DNA from: Chinchilla lanigera
Lineage: Eukaryota > Chordata > Mammalia > Rodentia > Chinchillidae
Reading direction: 5' to 3'
DNA: 64,000 nt
Assembly: GCF_000276665.1 (NCBI RefSeq)
Contig: NW_004955473.1
Span: 4,771,357-4,835,356, forward strand
Under the pieces are notes generated by a model, which saw only the letters and a list, made by a program, of their open reading frames with translations, ran no database searches and was not told the origin of the DNA. The translations under genes were made by a program, and so were the position numbers. How positions within the stretch are numbered: the first letter of the stretch is position 1; each line of letters begins with the position of its first letter. Of the stretch, positions 34,085 to 45,550 are shown piece after piece.

Positions 34085-34456
34085 AGAGGGAACAGTTTTT
34101 AACTGATCGAGAATCAATCTGATCCTGTCAGGTTCAGATTGACTTTATCTGAAACCACTTAAACTAATGAAATGCTAAATGCTAGGTTCAGTGTAGTCTG
34201 TAGTCTCTAATTCGAAACTCAGGAGCAGTGGTGATGAGCAGTCAGTGAGAGAAAAATCAGTCCATCCATAATGCAAATTCAGGCATTTAAGAGTATGAAT
34301 GTGGCATGGGGGTTGATGGAGGGCTTGATTTCAAAACTATACATAATCTTCACCATTAAGGGAAAGATATTTCTATTTTTGGTTATGGCTATATTTTTAG
34401 AGTTTATATTAATATATTTCAAATAATGATTTTAAAAATAAATATAATTTTTATAG

Positions 34457-34522
34457 ATATTTTGAACAGAAGTAACACCAGCTCATCTTCAAAGGGAATA
34501 AAGAGTGAGTCGCTTGGTCCAG
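34457..34522 (+). CDS. ZNF280C: ZNF280C coding exon 4
   Basis: A 66-bp exon encoding NILNRSNTSSSSKGIKSESL and a few more residues, a Ser-rich linker. The NILNR and KGIKSE blocks are shared with ZNF280C as I recall it. IKSE fits the SUMO-conjugation consensus (hydrophobic-K-x-E), by inspection only. Acceptor tatag at 34456, donor GTACAC at 34523; phase 1 in, phase 1 out. Confidence 0.88.
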
Positions 34523-34615
34523 GTACACTATTACTATACTAATTTAAAGTAAAATATTTTGACACAATTGATTATATAGTAATATATTCAATATGTTGTA
34601 TAATTTTAAATATAG
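34523..34615 (+). other. ZNF280C: ZNF280C intron 4
   Basis: A 93-bp AT-rich intron with no insertions. Confidence 0.85.
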
Positions 34616-34752
34616 GAATTTCTGATATATTCAAACCTACACGTCCACATTACAAAGTCCCAACATCAAATCCGGTGGCTGCCTTGCCTAGATTTCATCC
34701 TGACTCTAAATCTTCACAAAGTTCTGCTGTTGCTCAGAGCATATCTAAATCT
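34616..34752 (+). CDS. ZNF280C: ZNF280C coding exon 5
   Basis: Encodes a low-complexity stretch starting GISDIFKPTRPHYK and including TSNPVAALPRFHPDSKSSQ. It is probably disordered linker between the acidic N-terminus and the fingers. Acceptor tatag at 34615 follows a 93-bp intron; donor GTAAGT at 34753. Exits in phase 0. Confidence 0.9.
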
Positions 34753-35064
34753 GTAAGTGTTTCTGGATATTATAATATTAAGTTAGGAATTATGAACTGT
34801 CATAGCTGATTGACATTCCAGTAGAAGCATAATCACCATAAGAAAATGTCACTATCTTTATGGTATAGTTCAGCCAGTATCCAAAATTCTGACTGCAAAA
34901 ATTTATACAGCATGTTATTAAATTGGATAATATGCTTAAATAAGTATAGTATTAAAATCTGCAATTTAAACTTACATAAGTATAACTAGTAATAAATATT
35001 AATAATGGCAGCTTTTTGTTCATATTAATGTTTTCATTCTATAAAATTATTTAGTACACTTTGT

Positions 35065-35345
35065 GTTAGGAGCATTGTAATCCTTTTAGCTATTTTGAAA
35101 TATACCATAGGTGATTGTTAACTACAGACACTTTACTATGCTAGAACACCAGAACTGACTCATGTTGTTTATTTATGGATGAACCTCTGACTATCCCCCT
35201 ATCGTGATGTTGCATAGTAGTCTGTCATTTATTTAACATCTCCAATGTTGTTGGACATAAACGGGGCTTTTTATTATAATTCTCCATTAAGCATTTTCAT
35301 TTCCTTAGTATAAATTTTTAAAAGTGGAATAGTTAGCTCAAAGGA
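35065..35345 (-). mobile_element. Possible L1 3' remnant
   Basis: Faint match to old L1 3' end sequence (gctagaacaccagaactgac; a target-like tggacataaacgg). Very degraded. Confidence 0.35.
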
Positions 35346-35399
35346 TGTCAGGTTTTTTTTTTAATTTCACACTAATTTTACATTTCTAGAAAAATTACA

Positions 35400-35490
35400 G
35401 GGCCCGGGATATAGCTCAGTGGCACAGTGTCTGCCTGGCAATCACGAGGTTTTGAGTTTGATTCCTGGTACCCTCCCCCCCAAAAAAAAG
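35400..35490 (+). repeat. ID-like SINE
   Basis: Flanks share aaaaattaca. Confidence 0.9.
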
Positions 35491-35636
35491 AAAAATTACA
35501 AAAATAATGCAGATTAATAATTACTTTGTGTTGTATAATTTCTAGTGATTGAGTCTTTAAGCTTTATAGTTTAGGAATACAGTTAAATTTACCCTTATAT
35601 AAAGTTTACTAAACAAATAACTATAACATTTTACAG

Positions 35637-35751
35637 GGTTTTTCAAAGAATTCATCACAAGTTGATTCGGATAATTCTTCAGTCTCATTGTTTGACTCAT
35701 CCCAGGATACAATACCACTGTCCACAGGCATACAAAAAATTTTTTTGCCAG
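35637..35751 (+). CDS. ZNF280C: ZNF280C coding exon 6
   Basis: Encodes GFSKNSSQVDSDNSSVSLFD and continues through SSQDTIPLS to KIFLPG. The NSQVxSDNSSxxLFDS pattern is the ZNF280C version as I recall it; ZNF280D differs. Acceptor tacag at 35636, donor GTTTGG at 35752, the weakest donor of the gene. Enters in phase 0, leaves in phase 1. Confidence 0.88.
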
Positions 35752-36305
35752 GTTTGGTTTAGCATTTTTTGATAAAAGTTTTTAAAAAGACTTGATGAAT
35801 ATGCATATGAAATTAAATTTCTATTTTGAGTCCATATTTTCATGTTATTTTTTCATATGTTACAAGATAGATGAAGCTAATCATTCCTAAATGCCCTTCT
35901 TGGATTATTTCATATAAAATTGTATTGAATAATAGAATATTTTTCCTTTTATTAATGAGGTAGCATGTATTCTTTGAGCTTATTCTTATGTGGAACCAGT
36001 TATGGGGAAAAATATCTTAATGTAATTTCTGTGAGTTGAAGAATTTCCCTGATACCTTAAATACTCTGTGAGAAAAATATTATTTGAAAGACTATTAGTA
36101 TGGTAAAAACACATGGTTAAGTTGATTTTTCAATAAACTGATGTCTTTCTATCAAAATAAATGGTGTAAATACAGTTAAATGGGATTTTAAGTTATAAGA
36201 TGTTAGAACTAAAGAAATGGTGTTTTGAACATGGTAAATACTCATGATATGTTCATTGAAGGAATAGTGAAATTTCCCAATTAAGGGTTTGATTGTCTGC
36301 CATAA

Positions 36306-36430
36306 CAAAGTTCTTAACTGGGCACACCTGGTGGTGCGCACCAAGATCACTGAGTTTGAGGCTAGCCTTGACTACGTAGTGAGTCGCGACCAGCTTGAAC
36401 TACATAGTGAGACCCTGTCTCAAAAAAAAG
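36306..36430 (+). repeat. B1-like SINE, internally deleted
   Basis: ctgggcacacctggtggtgc; lacks the cccagcacttggg segment. Confidence 0.7.
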
Positions 36431-36863
36431 GTTCCTCATTGCATGTGCCAAAGGAATTTTATCTACTTAAAAAATTTCCTGCAGTCCAAGAAAAAGAGAA
36501 TTTTTGAATTTGTAATTACTAATAAATTAGCATACATTTATCAAACCAAAACAAAAAATTGTATAGCAATATTAGTGTAAAAAATATTTTCCCATTTTGA
36601 TAATACTATGCTTGACATTTACATATCTAGTTGTCCAGTTAGTAAAATAACCAAGAGCCAAAATAAATAGAGATAAAATACTGGTCTTTAGTTTGATTTA
36701 CAAAACATATGATTTTAGTTGTAGAAAAAGTCTGAACTCATGATCCATCTGTAGGTTAAAGACACTGACTCTTCTGTCCTTAAAAGTCTTTATAATGCAC
36801 AGAGCAGATCTTTGCCTTAAGTGGCAAATACCATTGCGGTTGGCTAGAAAGGTACAGGTTTAT

Positions 36864-37092
36864 TTATTTTGAGATCCATCTTCCTGTGTAGTCCAGGCTG
36901 ACATTGAACTCATTATGTAGCACTGGCTGTACTCAAATTTGCAGAGATTTTGCCTCAGCCTTCCAAGTGGTAGGATTACAGGCATGCACCACTGTACCCA
37001 ACTTAAGTGTTTTTGTTTCTCTATCCCTGGTGCTGAGCATCAAGCCCAGGGCCTCATGCATGCTAGGCAATTTCTCTGCCACTGAGCCACAG
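36864..37092 (-). repeat. B1 followed by old ID-like
   Basis: 36864-37003 and 37010-37092 (gccactgagccacagcccca). Confidence 0.65.
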
Positions 37093-37615
37093 CCCCAGAC
37101 AAAAGCATCTATTCTAAAGGTTTTCATGGCCTTTACCAAGTCACCTACTCTCCTTATGCTTCAATTTTCTCACACTATTAAAATAGATACATTTATATTT
37201 TTCTGCATAATGCATGCATTTCCTAAACCTAAAATGAACCATTTGAAGATAAAGTTACTTACCTCAACGTTTTTTTTGAGGCCCAGATAAGGAAACTGAG
37301 AAATGAAAACTGCATTATTATTAAAGGACTTAATAAATAATTGTTACATTGATAATTTTGAACTGATATGTAATATATATTTGGAAGCCTGAATAATCAG
37401 TTCCTGTCTAGAATGATTATGCAAGATCAAATAGAATTAAACATCAAAAGATAAGTTCATTGAGAAGAAGTTAGTCCAGAGTATACTCTATGCTTTAATT
37501 TTTCTTTTGTTTGGCTTAGAATTTTTTGGTCTGATTTCTTTCATGATATGTGTTTGTTGGTTTGAAAGAATCTTTAGAATTTTCTTGTATAGACTCTACT
37601 CACAGTTCTATAACC

Positions 37616-37945
37616 TCATTATCCAGGAAGCTGAGGATGGAGGATCAAAAGTTCTTTCCCAGCCTGTAGTGAGACCCTGTTTTGAAAATTTAAAAAAAGA
37701 GAGACTGGAGCTGCACATGGTGGCACACACCTGTAATCTCAGCAGTTGGGAGGTTGAGGCAGGAGAATCATCTAGAGTTTGAGGCGAGCTTGGGCTACAT
37801 AGTGAGTTGAAGGCTGGTCTGAACTACATAGTGAAACCCTGTCTCAAAAAAAAAAAAAGATTGGGGATGTAATGCAGTTGAAGAGTACTTGCCTAGCTTG
37901 CACATGGCTCTACATTCCATACACAAAAGGCCCAGTACCATACAG
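37616..37945 (+). repeat. Degraded B1, B1, then ID-like
   Basis: 37616-37695, 37706-37856 (both modules) and 37860-37945. Confidence 0.6.
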
Positions 37946-38219
37946 AAAAGAATAATTTTTTTGCATAGTTTACTTCATGAATTTGTCAAACATATGTAGT
38001 CCATAACAGCTATTTATACAATTCCTACCCTGTAATTATTTAAATATTCATTGTTCTTTTTTGGTCATTTGTATGATAGTTTATATTATCTTTAATTTGT
38101 TCCAAGGTATTTTTAGTTAATTTTAAATGTAAGATCATTTTCAGTAGGCAATTTTACATAAGTAATATTATATACTGAAGCGTTTATAAATATCTTTTCC
38201 ACTCTTTAAATCTTTATAG

Positions 38220-38387
38220 GTGTGGATCAAACCTCATTTGGATTAAAACGTCCTTCTACTTCTAAAATAAACAGTGTTAATCCAAAAAAGCTAAAGACCA
38301 GCGAAAGTATTTCTGAAATAAGTCCATCTTCTTCATTGTCTTTAAGTAATTTTTCAGAGGCACCTTCCCAGATTGTGGTATCAACAG
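38220..38387 (+). CDS. ZNF280C: ZNF280C coding exon 7
   Basis: Encodes VDQTSFGLKRPSTSKINSVN, then PKKLKTSES and a Ser-rich tail. The basic patch KRPSTSK..NPKKLK is a plausible monopartite or bipartite nuclear localisation signal (inference). Acceptor tatag at 38219, donor GTAAGT at 38388; phase 1 both sides. Only 150 bp separate it from exon 8. Confidence 0.9.
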
Positions 38388-38537
38388 GTAAGTATGAAAT
38401 CCAGCATCTGAAAAGGAAATATTACTTATGTGTAAAGTTTTGAAATTGTGATAAAATTTAAAAATTATTACTAGTTGTTATTTGAAGTTTTTTTTTTAAG
38501 GTGAATTTCAGTCATAAAAGTCCTTCATTTATTTTAG
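38388..38537 (+). other. ZNF280C: ZNF280C intron 7
   Basis: A 150-bp intron without repeats. Confidence 0.85.
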
Positions 38538-38647
38538 ATTCAAATACCTCATCTATTGAACACAAAACTGGAGAGCCTGTCCGAAGATGTTGTCCAAAGT
38601 GCAATATTCAATTCAGTCGTTTGGATCCTTTGAAATACCACATGAAG
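38538..38647 (+). CDS. ZNF280C: ZNF280C coding exon 8, first half of zinc finger 1
   Basis: Contains CCPKCNIQFSRLDPLKYHMK: C-x2-C-x12-H of finger 1. The distal zinc ligand is in exon 9, whose RCC start gives H-x3-C, so this is a C2HC-type finger split by intron 8. Acceptor tttag at 38537, donor GTAAAA at 38648; exits in phase 0. Confidence 0.92.
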
Positions 38648-38675
38648 GTAAAAGCTTTTCTCAAAATTTGATTTT

Positions 38676-38827
38676 TTTTCTGTCTTTTTGAGACAGGGTT
38701 TCACTATGCAGTTCAGGTTGCCCTCAAACTCACTTTGTAGCCCAGGCTGGCCTCAAACTCAGAGCGATCCTCCTGCCTCAGCCTCCCAAGTGCTGGAATT
38801 ACAGGCATGCGCCACCATGTCTGGCTA
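38676..38827 (-). repeat. B1-like SINE just after exon 8
   Basis: ctttttgagacagggtttca, both modules; 29 nt from the donor. Confidence 0.88.
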
Positions 38828-39017
38828 CAAAATTTTATTTTTAAAAATGTTTACAAATCCCTGAAAATATTAAGGATTGATATATAGTAAATGGTGATTT
38901 CTCCAGATCATCAGATAATAAATCTTCTCATATTGTTTTCATGTAATTTAAGTAAAAACTGATATTCATGATTATCTTCATGCAAATTATTATTGTTGCT
39001 GTTGGTTTTTTGTTTTG

Positions 39018-39213
39018 TTTTTGTGGTACTGGATATTGAACCCAGGGCCCCACACAAGCTAGGGAAGTGCTCTAACATTAGGCTATATCCCAATCCTATT
39101 TTTTATTGCTGGACAAGATCTCACTAAGTAGCTCAGGCTGAGCTTAAACTTGCATTCCTCCTGCCTCAGCCTGCCAAGTACCTGGAATTACAATAGACTA
39201 CACACCCAGCCCA
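39018..39213 (-). repeat. B4-like SINE
   Basis: ggtactggatattgaaccca, then gacaagatctcactaagtag. Confidence 0.65.
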
Positions 39214-39507
39214 ATTATGAAATCTTAAAAATTAAATTCATATACACAATACAGTTTATGCCCATTGCGTTCAATTTTAAATGAAAATAGTGTATCAATC
39301 AGTGTTTTATTGATTGAATCATGTCATTATTTTCAAGCTTCTGGTAAAGTAGCCATTTCATGAAGTGTTTAATCCTGCATATAACTTAAAAATTCCTTTT
39401 ATATTTTGGTCTATGGTGATACATGCATGTCACATTACTTATTGAAAATCTTAGTTTTGCCTTTTATTTTTCATCACTCAGAAATAAACTAGTAAAAAGA
39501 TAAACAA

Positions 39508-39594
39508 GGGGCTGGGGATTTAGCCTGCCTGGCAAGCGCGAGGTCCTGAGTTCAATTCCCAGTACCGGAAAAAACAAAAACAAAAACAAACAAG
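39508..39594 (+). repeat. ID-like SINE with internal deletion
   Basis: Goes from ggggatttag straight to cctgcctggc, missing the A-box half. Perfect flanks aaaaagataaacaa. Confidence 0.9.
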
Positions 39595-39725
39595 AAAAAG
39601 ATAAACAAATGGTAGAGTGGTTCATTTGAAGTGATAGTTTTAACTCAATCCAGAATATAGGATATGTAGTTATAAATGAATTCTAGGTTTATATTAGTAT
39701 AGGAAGCTCGTGAAATTAGGTTTTA

Positions 39726-40664
39726 CATCATTAGTCATTTCAAAAATGGAAATTAAAACAACACAGAGATTTCATCTCACCCCAGTAAGAACGTCTGTCC
39801 TTAAGAAATCAACCAATAACAAATGCTGATGAGGCTGTGTAGAAATAGGAACTCTTCTCCACTGCTGGTGGGAATGCAGACTGGTGGAACCACTGGAAAT
39901 TAGTTTGGAGGTTCCTCAACTAACTAGGTCTAGAGGTCCCATTCAACCCAGCTATTTCCCTTCTGGGTATTTTCCCAGAAGAACTGGAAACATCATATTA
40001 CAGTGATGTATGTGCACCCATGTTTATAGCAGCTCAATTTATAATTACTAAATTGTGGAAGCAACCCAAATGTCCATCCACTGAGGAATGGATAAAAAAG
40101 TTGTGGTATTTTAATGTAATGGAATATTACTCAGCTGTAAAGAAAGATAAACTCAAGGCTTTCATAGATAAATGGTCACAACTGGAGACCATACTCATAA
40201 GTGAAATAAATCAGACCCGCATGTGTAAACAATGTATTGTCTCACTAGTATAAAAGAAAAAATAACCTGAAGGAGTGAATAAAATTAGAAGATATGATAG
40301 ATAATGTGAAAGGAAAGGAAAATGCTCAAAAGTAAAGAATGACTGGGATGAGGGAAAAGAGAAGAGAAAGAAGGGGAAAATTATGTTTATATGTATATAC
40401 AGGATATCTAACATAGTTGTACTACTGATTTCTATTGCTTTATTGAAAGGAACAGTTAATGATTAATTATTTGACCAATCTTACATATCTATATTTGTTT
40501 TCCCGAGTAACCACTTTGAAGAAATCAATATGTAATACAATGACCATTGTTAATTTCCTGTCACTTTGTCTGAATTTCAGTATTGCTTGTATTGTTCTTG
40601 TGTTATTTGTTAAATGTATATGTATTTGTTAATATGTTTTCATTCTTTTATTTTTTAAAATAAA
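39726..40664 (+). mobile_element. 5'-truncated L1, same strand as the gene
   Basis: End of ORF2 (aaatgtccatccactgagga; gaatattactcagctgtaaa) plus 3' UTR and A-rich tail. Flanked by perfect 13-bp copies of aaattaggtttta (39713-39725 and 40665-40677), so this is one clean target-primed insertion. Its 3' UTR matches the antisense copies at 30.5, 46.1 and 58.6 kb. Confidence 0.85.
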
Positions 40665-40956
40665 AAATTAGGTTTTAAATAACTCTCAAAGTATTAACAA
40701 AGGTGGGATTTACAAGACATTCCTCTTAAATTTAGCCGTTACAGTATCCTATTTTTCTGTGTAAAGATAGTCTGACTCTCTTTGCATGCCTGGTATAAAT
40801 AGCATGAAGTGGGAAAGCAGGCAAGAAAAAGGGTAATGTAGATGATAATATAGGCAAGAAAGATTGAGAAGAGTGCAAAAGCAAAGAAGCAACTTAGGAA
40901 AAGGTTTCCTTCCATTCACTAGCAAACTTTCATTGAAATTCCACATTCTGTGATAT

Positions 40957-41075
40957 GGGCGTAGTGGTGCATTTGTGTGATCCCAGAGCTCGAGAGGCTG
41001 AGGCAGTAGTATTGATTTCAGTGAGTTTGAGGACAGCCTGGACTACATACATAGTGAGATCCTGTATCCGAAGGG
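40957..41075 (+). repeat. Old B1-like SINE
   Basis: gggcgtagtggtgcatttgt. Confidence 0.65.
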
Positions 41076-41109
41076 AAAGAAATATGTGGGGAGAGGGGCA
41101 TGGCTCTAA

Positions 41110-41665
41110 AATTTCAAATACAAATCTCTTTATTCTAGGCAACACTGTTATTCTGTCACTGCATCTATCTCCCTGAGTAAGTTTGAGAAAGGGAAGTCCA
41201 AGTTTCACATTATCAATATTTTCTTTGATGTTGTTCAGTTCTGTTATTTTCAATTTAGTATGTGTTTTTAGGATATATCTGTGTCTATTCTTGTAACATC
41301 CTTGTGAATGCATTGGGGTTTTTTATTGTTTAATACTTTTTAGCCTGAATTCCATATTGTTTGATATCAGGCTTATAGCCTTTGCTTTCTTATTGTTTCC
41401 ATTTACCTGCTGTGTTCTTTGTTTATCCCTTTATTTCTATCCTTTCAGAGTATTTCTTTCACAAAAATTACTTTTGCTTTTGTGATCATATCTGAAGATC
41501 TCTACTAGGATTTGAGTTAAACCCATTTATATTTGGATAGTAAAGATTTAACTGAGAGGGTAGACTTCATTGGTTTTGGTTCTGTCAAAACTTTTTGTTA
41601 TGCTTTTTTTCTAAGGCTTTTCTTTATACTTTTTTTACATATATGTAGCTTGGATTTTTAGGAAA
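41110..41665 (-). mobile_element. L1 ORF2 endonuclease-region fragment
   Basis: Antisense sequence such as gcctttgctttcttattgtt and accatttatatttgg-type blocks from the start of ORF2. Old and degraded. Confidence 0.55.
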
Positions 41666-41709
41666 GTTTCTTTCCACCCTAACTTGTTTGATTATGCAGT
41701 CTTGTTCCT

Positions 41710-42825
41710 TTTTTAAACCACTTGATTCAGGTATGATTGACATAGCTCAGAAAGTGCTAGTACTTCATATATAAAACTTGATGTGTTCAGAGATAAATAC
41801 CCATCTGCAAAAACATTAAAATCTATGCCATAAACACACCTTTAAAATTTTCTACACATCCATTTTGTGTGTGTGTAATAAAAAAATTCCTACTCTATTA
41901 GCAACTTTTTAAGTATCCAATACAGTATTAACTATATGCTGCGCTGTACAGTATATATTTAGGGCTTATTCAGCTTGAATAACTGAGCTTTTATACGCTT
42001 TGACTAATATTGCCCCTTCTTCCAGACCATGACAGTCACCATTCTACAGTCAGCATTATTAGTTTGACTACTTTAGATTTTTCATATAAGATGAATCATA
42101 TGTCTTAGCTACTTTCCTCTCATTGCTGAGACAAAATACCTATGCCCAAAATTAAATGAGGATAGTTTGTGAAAGTTTTAGTCCCTATTCAGCTTATATT
42201 GTATGCAGGCGACCCACCCTAGGGCAGATATAGCGCTCAGATCACCAATCCCAGAACCATATAATGAACCAATCACAAACTCTAGATTCAGCTGCCTCCA
42301 AGAAACCTGCTCCCCCCACATGACCACAAGAGGCTTGACAGGACATCCACACACAAACCATAACAATATAGAACTTTTTCTTTCTTCAGGGATATATAAT
42401 ATTCCATATTGTGTATAGAACCACATTATCCATTTGTATATGAATAGACATTTAGAATTGCTTTCATACCTTGAGTATTGTGAATAATGCTGCAGTGAAT
42501 ATAAGACTATCTTCGAGATGATGATTTCAGTTAGTTTGACTATGTAAGCGTCATTCTAGGTCATATGGTGGTTCTGTTTTTAATTTTTTTATGGAACTTT
42601 CCTATGTTTTCCATAGTAGCTGCATTATTTTACATCCCATCAACAGAGTACAAGGGTTGTCTTTACTCCACATTTTAGCAACACTTACCATTTGTCCTTC
42701 TCTTTTTTTTCCATTTGTTCTTTTGATATAGCCATTGTAACAAGTATGAGGTAATGCCAGACTGTGGTTTTGATTTCTGTTGCCCTAAAGATTACTGATG
42801 TTGAATGCCTTTTTAAAAATTTCTT
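41710..42825 (-). mobile_element. Old L1 3' end, antisense, split by a MaLR LTR
   Basis: Contains agtatccaatacagtattaa, a UTR hallmark, and aatgctgcagtgaatataag and ggtcatatggtggttctg of ORF2 end. The LTR at 42101-42365 interrupts it. Confidence 0.7.
42101..42365 (-). mobile_element. MaLR solo LTR
   Basis: Bordered by tgtcttagc and ccataaca, the inverted TG..CA ends. Body has tgctgagacaaaatacc and cccagggc-type blocks shared with the 33.4-kb LTR; the middle is partly deleted. Flanks show only an imperfect 5-bp duplication (tcata/atata). Confidence 0.75.
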
Positions 42826-43477
42826 TCTTTTTTCTTGTTTTGCACTGGAGATTGAGTCTAGGGCCTTTTCACTTTTGTATTTTACAAGTATTTTACATTA
42901 CTATAACTTTATATTAGGTATTGATTTTATTCAGGAGGTACATGTCCCTGTCAGATGTGCAAGCACATAGATTGAAAAACATTGATGTTTTCAAAACATT
43001 GAGGTAACTGATGATTTTTTCTTTGTAAGCCCCTTAGCTTTTAGTACCTTGAGTCTGGAAAATGTAAGACTGGCTGTGCTCAAGATCTTATTCCAACCAG
43101 GCTTTGTAAAACCTATTACTGTATGTTATTTGATAATTAAACTGATACATAATGGTGTATAAAACTGCATTTCCCTTTTAGCCAAATCTTAACACAAACA
43201 TGAACTACATGATTTTTATACAAGAAATAAATTATTAAATACATACATCTGAAAAGCAGAAATTACTGTGACAAAGGTATTAGGTATATAGCTATAACTG
43301 ATTGGAAGGGTTCCAGTTTGTTACTGAAGTTATTAAGGTAATAGACATTTACTGTTGGAATTTTTTAGAATTTATAAGAGGCCAACATTTTGGTGAATCT
43401 TCCCAGGTATAGTGCCAAGCATAGTTTTACATGATCCAGCCATAGTTGTAAACACAGAATTGGTTTTTGTTTTTAAT

Positions 43478-43620
43478 TTTTTGAAATAGGATCTCACTAT
43501 GTAGTTTAAGCTGGGCTTAAACTCATCTTTGTAGTCCAGGCTAGCCTCGAACTCATGGGAATCTTTCTGCCTCAGCCTCCAAAGTGCTAGGATTACAAAT
43601 ATGCACCACAGTGCCTGGCT
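43478..43620 (-). repeat. B1-like SINE
   Basis: Ends about 90 nt before exon 9. Confidence 0.75.
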
Positions 43621-43711
43621 CTTAAATTGTATTTGCTTTTCTTTTCAGAATTGACTTTTGGCATCTAATTTTTTAAGAGATATACATAAGGCTTTATTTT
43701 TCCTCTTTCAG

Positions 43712-43932
43712 CGTTGTTGTCCACACATGTTAAATAACTTTGTGGGAACTATTAAAACAGAACCTTCGTCTGCTGAAGGCACAACTGATACTGGTTCAGA
43801 CAAAGAAAAATTGGTCATGTTAGTTAGTGACTTTTATTATGGAAAGCATGCTGGAGCCTTGGAGGAAGAACCGAAGACTTATACAACCTTTAAATGCTTC
43901 AGTTGCTTGAAAGTTCTTAAAAATAACATTAG
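43712..43932 (+). CDS. ZNF280C: ZNF280C coding exon 9, end of finger 1, linker, start of finger 2
   Basis: The largest coding exon here (221 bp). It begins RCCPHMLNNFVG, runs through an acidic Ser/Thr linker to LVMLVSDFYYGKHAG, a block typical of the family, and ends EPKTYTTFKCFSCLKVLKNN. That last part supplies the two Cys of finger 2, whose His pair is in exon 10. Acceptor ttcag at 43711, donor GTACGT at 43933; exits in phase 2. A Tigger-like transposon begins only about 15 nt downstream of the donor. Confidence 0.93.
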
Positions 43933-43947
43933 GTACGTAAACAGTTA

Positions 43948-44339
43948 CAAGCATTCCTCATTTGATGACTGAGTTCCATTCCAGCGACTAGCTCATTAAT
44001 TGAATTTGCCACTAAATCGGGAATTGTATATAGTATGTACTTTACAATATTCAGAGCAGAGAGATGGTCAAAGGAAACTCCAACTTGATGACTTTGATTT
44101 TATTTGTGTAACTTTTACATGGAGTACTGTAATGTATAACAACACAAAAGTACTGTACTGTATAATACAATCAGGAAAAATTATAATACAGTATAAATAA
44201 GATAACACTGTACAGAAAAAGACATTGAGGCTCTATAAACAAGATTTACAGAACTATACCTGTAAGTCGAAGTGGCCAACCTCAGTTTTAAGTCCCAAAT
44301 AGTCATTAACCAGGTAAGTCGTTAAACGAGGGATATCTG
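43948..44339. mobile_element. Tigger-like MITE next to a splice donor
   Basis: Inverted ends caagcattcctcatttgatg and gtcgttaaacgagggatat; interior rich in tactgtactgtataatac-type sequence. No coding part. It begins about 15 nt after exon 9. Confidence 0.65.
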
Positions 44340-44857
44340 TCTTTTTTATTTGTTTAAAAATGAAGATACTACAATTTGTGTCTTGAGTGTGAATATTGTA
44401 TCTCTTATTTCTTTGCCATCCCCAGATAAGAAGTTTCAACATGTTCTGCTAAGAACAGCAACAGGTTATTACGCTGAAAAGTTTTTGTCTTCTCTTGTGT
44501 TTTAGTAGTTTGATTCTTCCATCTACCTAATTGTATTTTTTTCAGATTGCTTAAGAAAAGACAAAAATAACTTCAGGAAAATTACTTTTTCTCCCTATAT
44601 TTATCCTTGAACTAGGACTTTTCCTGACATGTTTTTATTTTTTAGTTGCTCTTGAGTCAAATTTTTTATATTACAAGAACTACTTTATCCAGTCTGACCC
44701 TCCATAGTCTCAATGTTCAACTTCTTCATATCTATAATTTTTAACATACTTAACTTGTGTTAAAAAGTGACCTTTTTGGTGATCTTCTTAGAGAAGTTCA
44801 AGTTCTGTAAAATATGTCTGCTTTGATTTTATAACAACTCATTTTTGGATTTTTTTT

Positions 44858-45178
44858 TTTTTTTTGCAATCTTGGGAATTAAAGCCAGGGCCTTCACACT
44901 GAGCTACATACCCAGCCCTTTTTTATGTAATTTTGACATAAGCTCTCTGAGTCTGTGAGTTGCCCAGGCTAGGCTCAGTCTCAGAATTCTCCTGCCTCAG
45001 CTTCCCAGAGTGGTGAGATTACTTGTATATGCTACCACACCCAGTTCCTAGCCCTTTTTTATTTTTTGTTTTCAGACAAGAACTTAATAAGTTGCCCAGG
45101 CATGACTAGAACTTTTTGACCTTCCTACCTCTGCCTCCTTTGTGCTGAGGTGATAGACATGTGCCACTGTACCTGGCA
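44858..45178 (-). repeat. B4-like SINE plus B1
   Basis: 44858-45055 (cactgagctacatacccagc) and 45065-45178. Confidence 0.6.
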
Positions 45179-45334
45179 CCTAAAACATTTTGAAATACAT
45201 GCTCCCAGTGGAATTATAAAGCTTTTATAAATGTTTGCTTAAATTTAGAAACTTGTACTTTATAGGCTTTGAGATATATAGCGTGTAACATAGCTATCAT
45301 TTTAGGTGAGATAGTAACAAAAGAAATAACAAGA

Positions 45335-45352
45335 CTATATATATATATATTT
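45335..45352 (+). repeat. (TA)n tract
   Basis: Short TA microsatellite. Confidence 0.8.
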
Positions 45353-45403
45353 ATTTTTTAGAAGTGTAATGCACTATCCATTGCACTACAGAACCAGAAT
45401 GTA

Positions 45404-45550
45404 TGTGTATTTTTTGAGACAAGGTCTCACTGTGTAGTTCAGGCCGTCCTTGAACTGTGTAGCCCAGGCTGGTCTTGAACTTGCCGCAATCCTCCTGCCT
45501 CAACTTCCTGAGTGCTGGGATTACATTCATGTACTACCACACCTAGCTGT
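45404..45550 (-). repeat. B1-like SINE
   Basis: gagacaaggtctcactgtgt to accacacctagc. Confidence 0.75.

Larger units (their letters stand above)
28742..34456 (+). other. ZNF280C: ZNF280C intron 3
   Basis: About 5.7 kb. Holds paired B1 SINEs, an antisense L1 3' portion with a nested ID, and a MaLR 5' LTR with internal sequence on the minus strand. 28742-29090, 29620-30130, 31665-31880 and 34085-34456 show nothing recognisable. Confidence 0.75.
34753..35636 (+). other. ZNF280C: ZNF280C intron 5
   Basis: 884 bp: an AT-rich stretch, a faint antisense L1 3' remnant, and an ID SINE in its last third. Confidence 0.8.
35752..38219 (+). other. ZNF280C: ZNF280C intron 6
   Basis: About 2.5 kb with several degraded B1 and ID copies. 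35752-36300, 36430-36860, 37095-37610 and 37950-38219 show nothing recognisable. Confidence 0.8.
38648..43711 (+). other. ZNF280C: ZNF280C intron 8
   Basis: About 5.1 kb. Contains B1/B4 SINEs, an internally deleted ID, a 5'-truncated same-strand L1 with a 13-bp target duplication, older antisense L1 pieces interrupted by a MaLR LTR, and a B1 close to the exon 9 acceptor. 39215-39490, 40680-40950 and 42825-43475 show nothing recognisable. Confidence 0.75.

Noticed and set aside
38640..43720. Loss of a zinc ligand in finger 1 (Arg before CC at the exon 9 start)
   Set aside because: That position varies among family members as I recall them, and the following Cys gives H-x3-C, so the finger is intact as C2HC.
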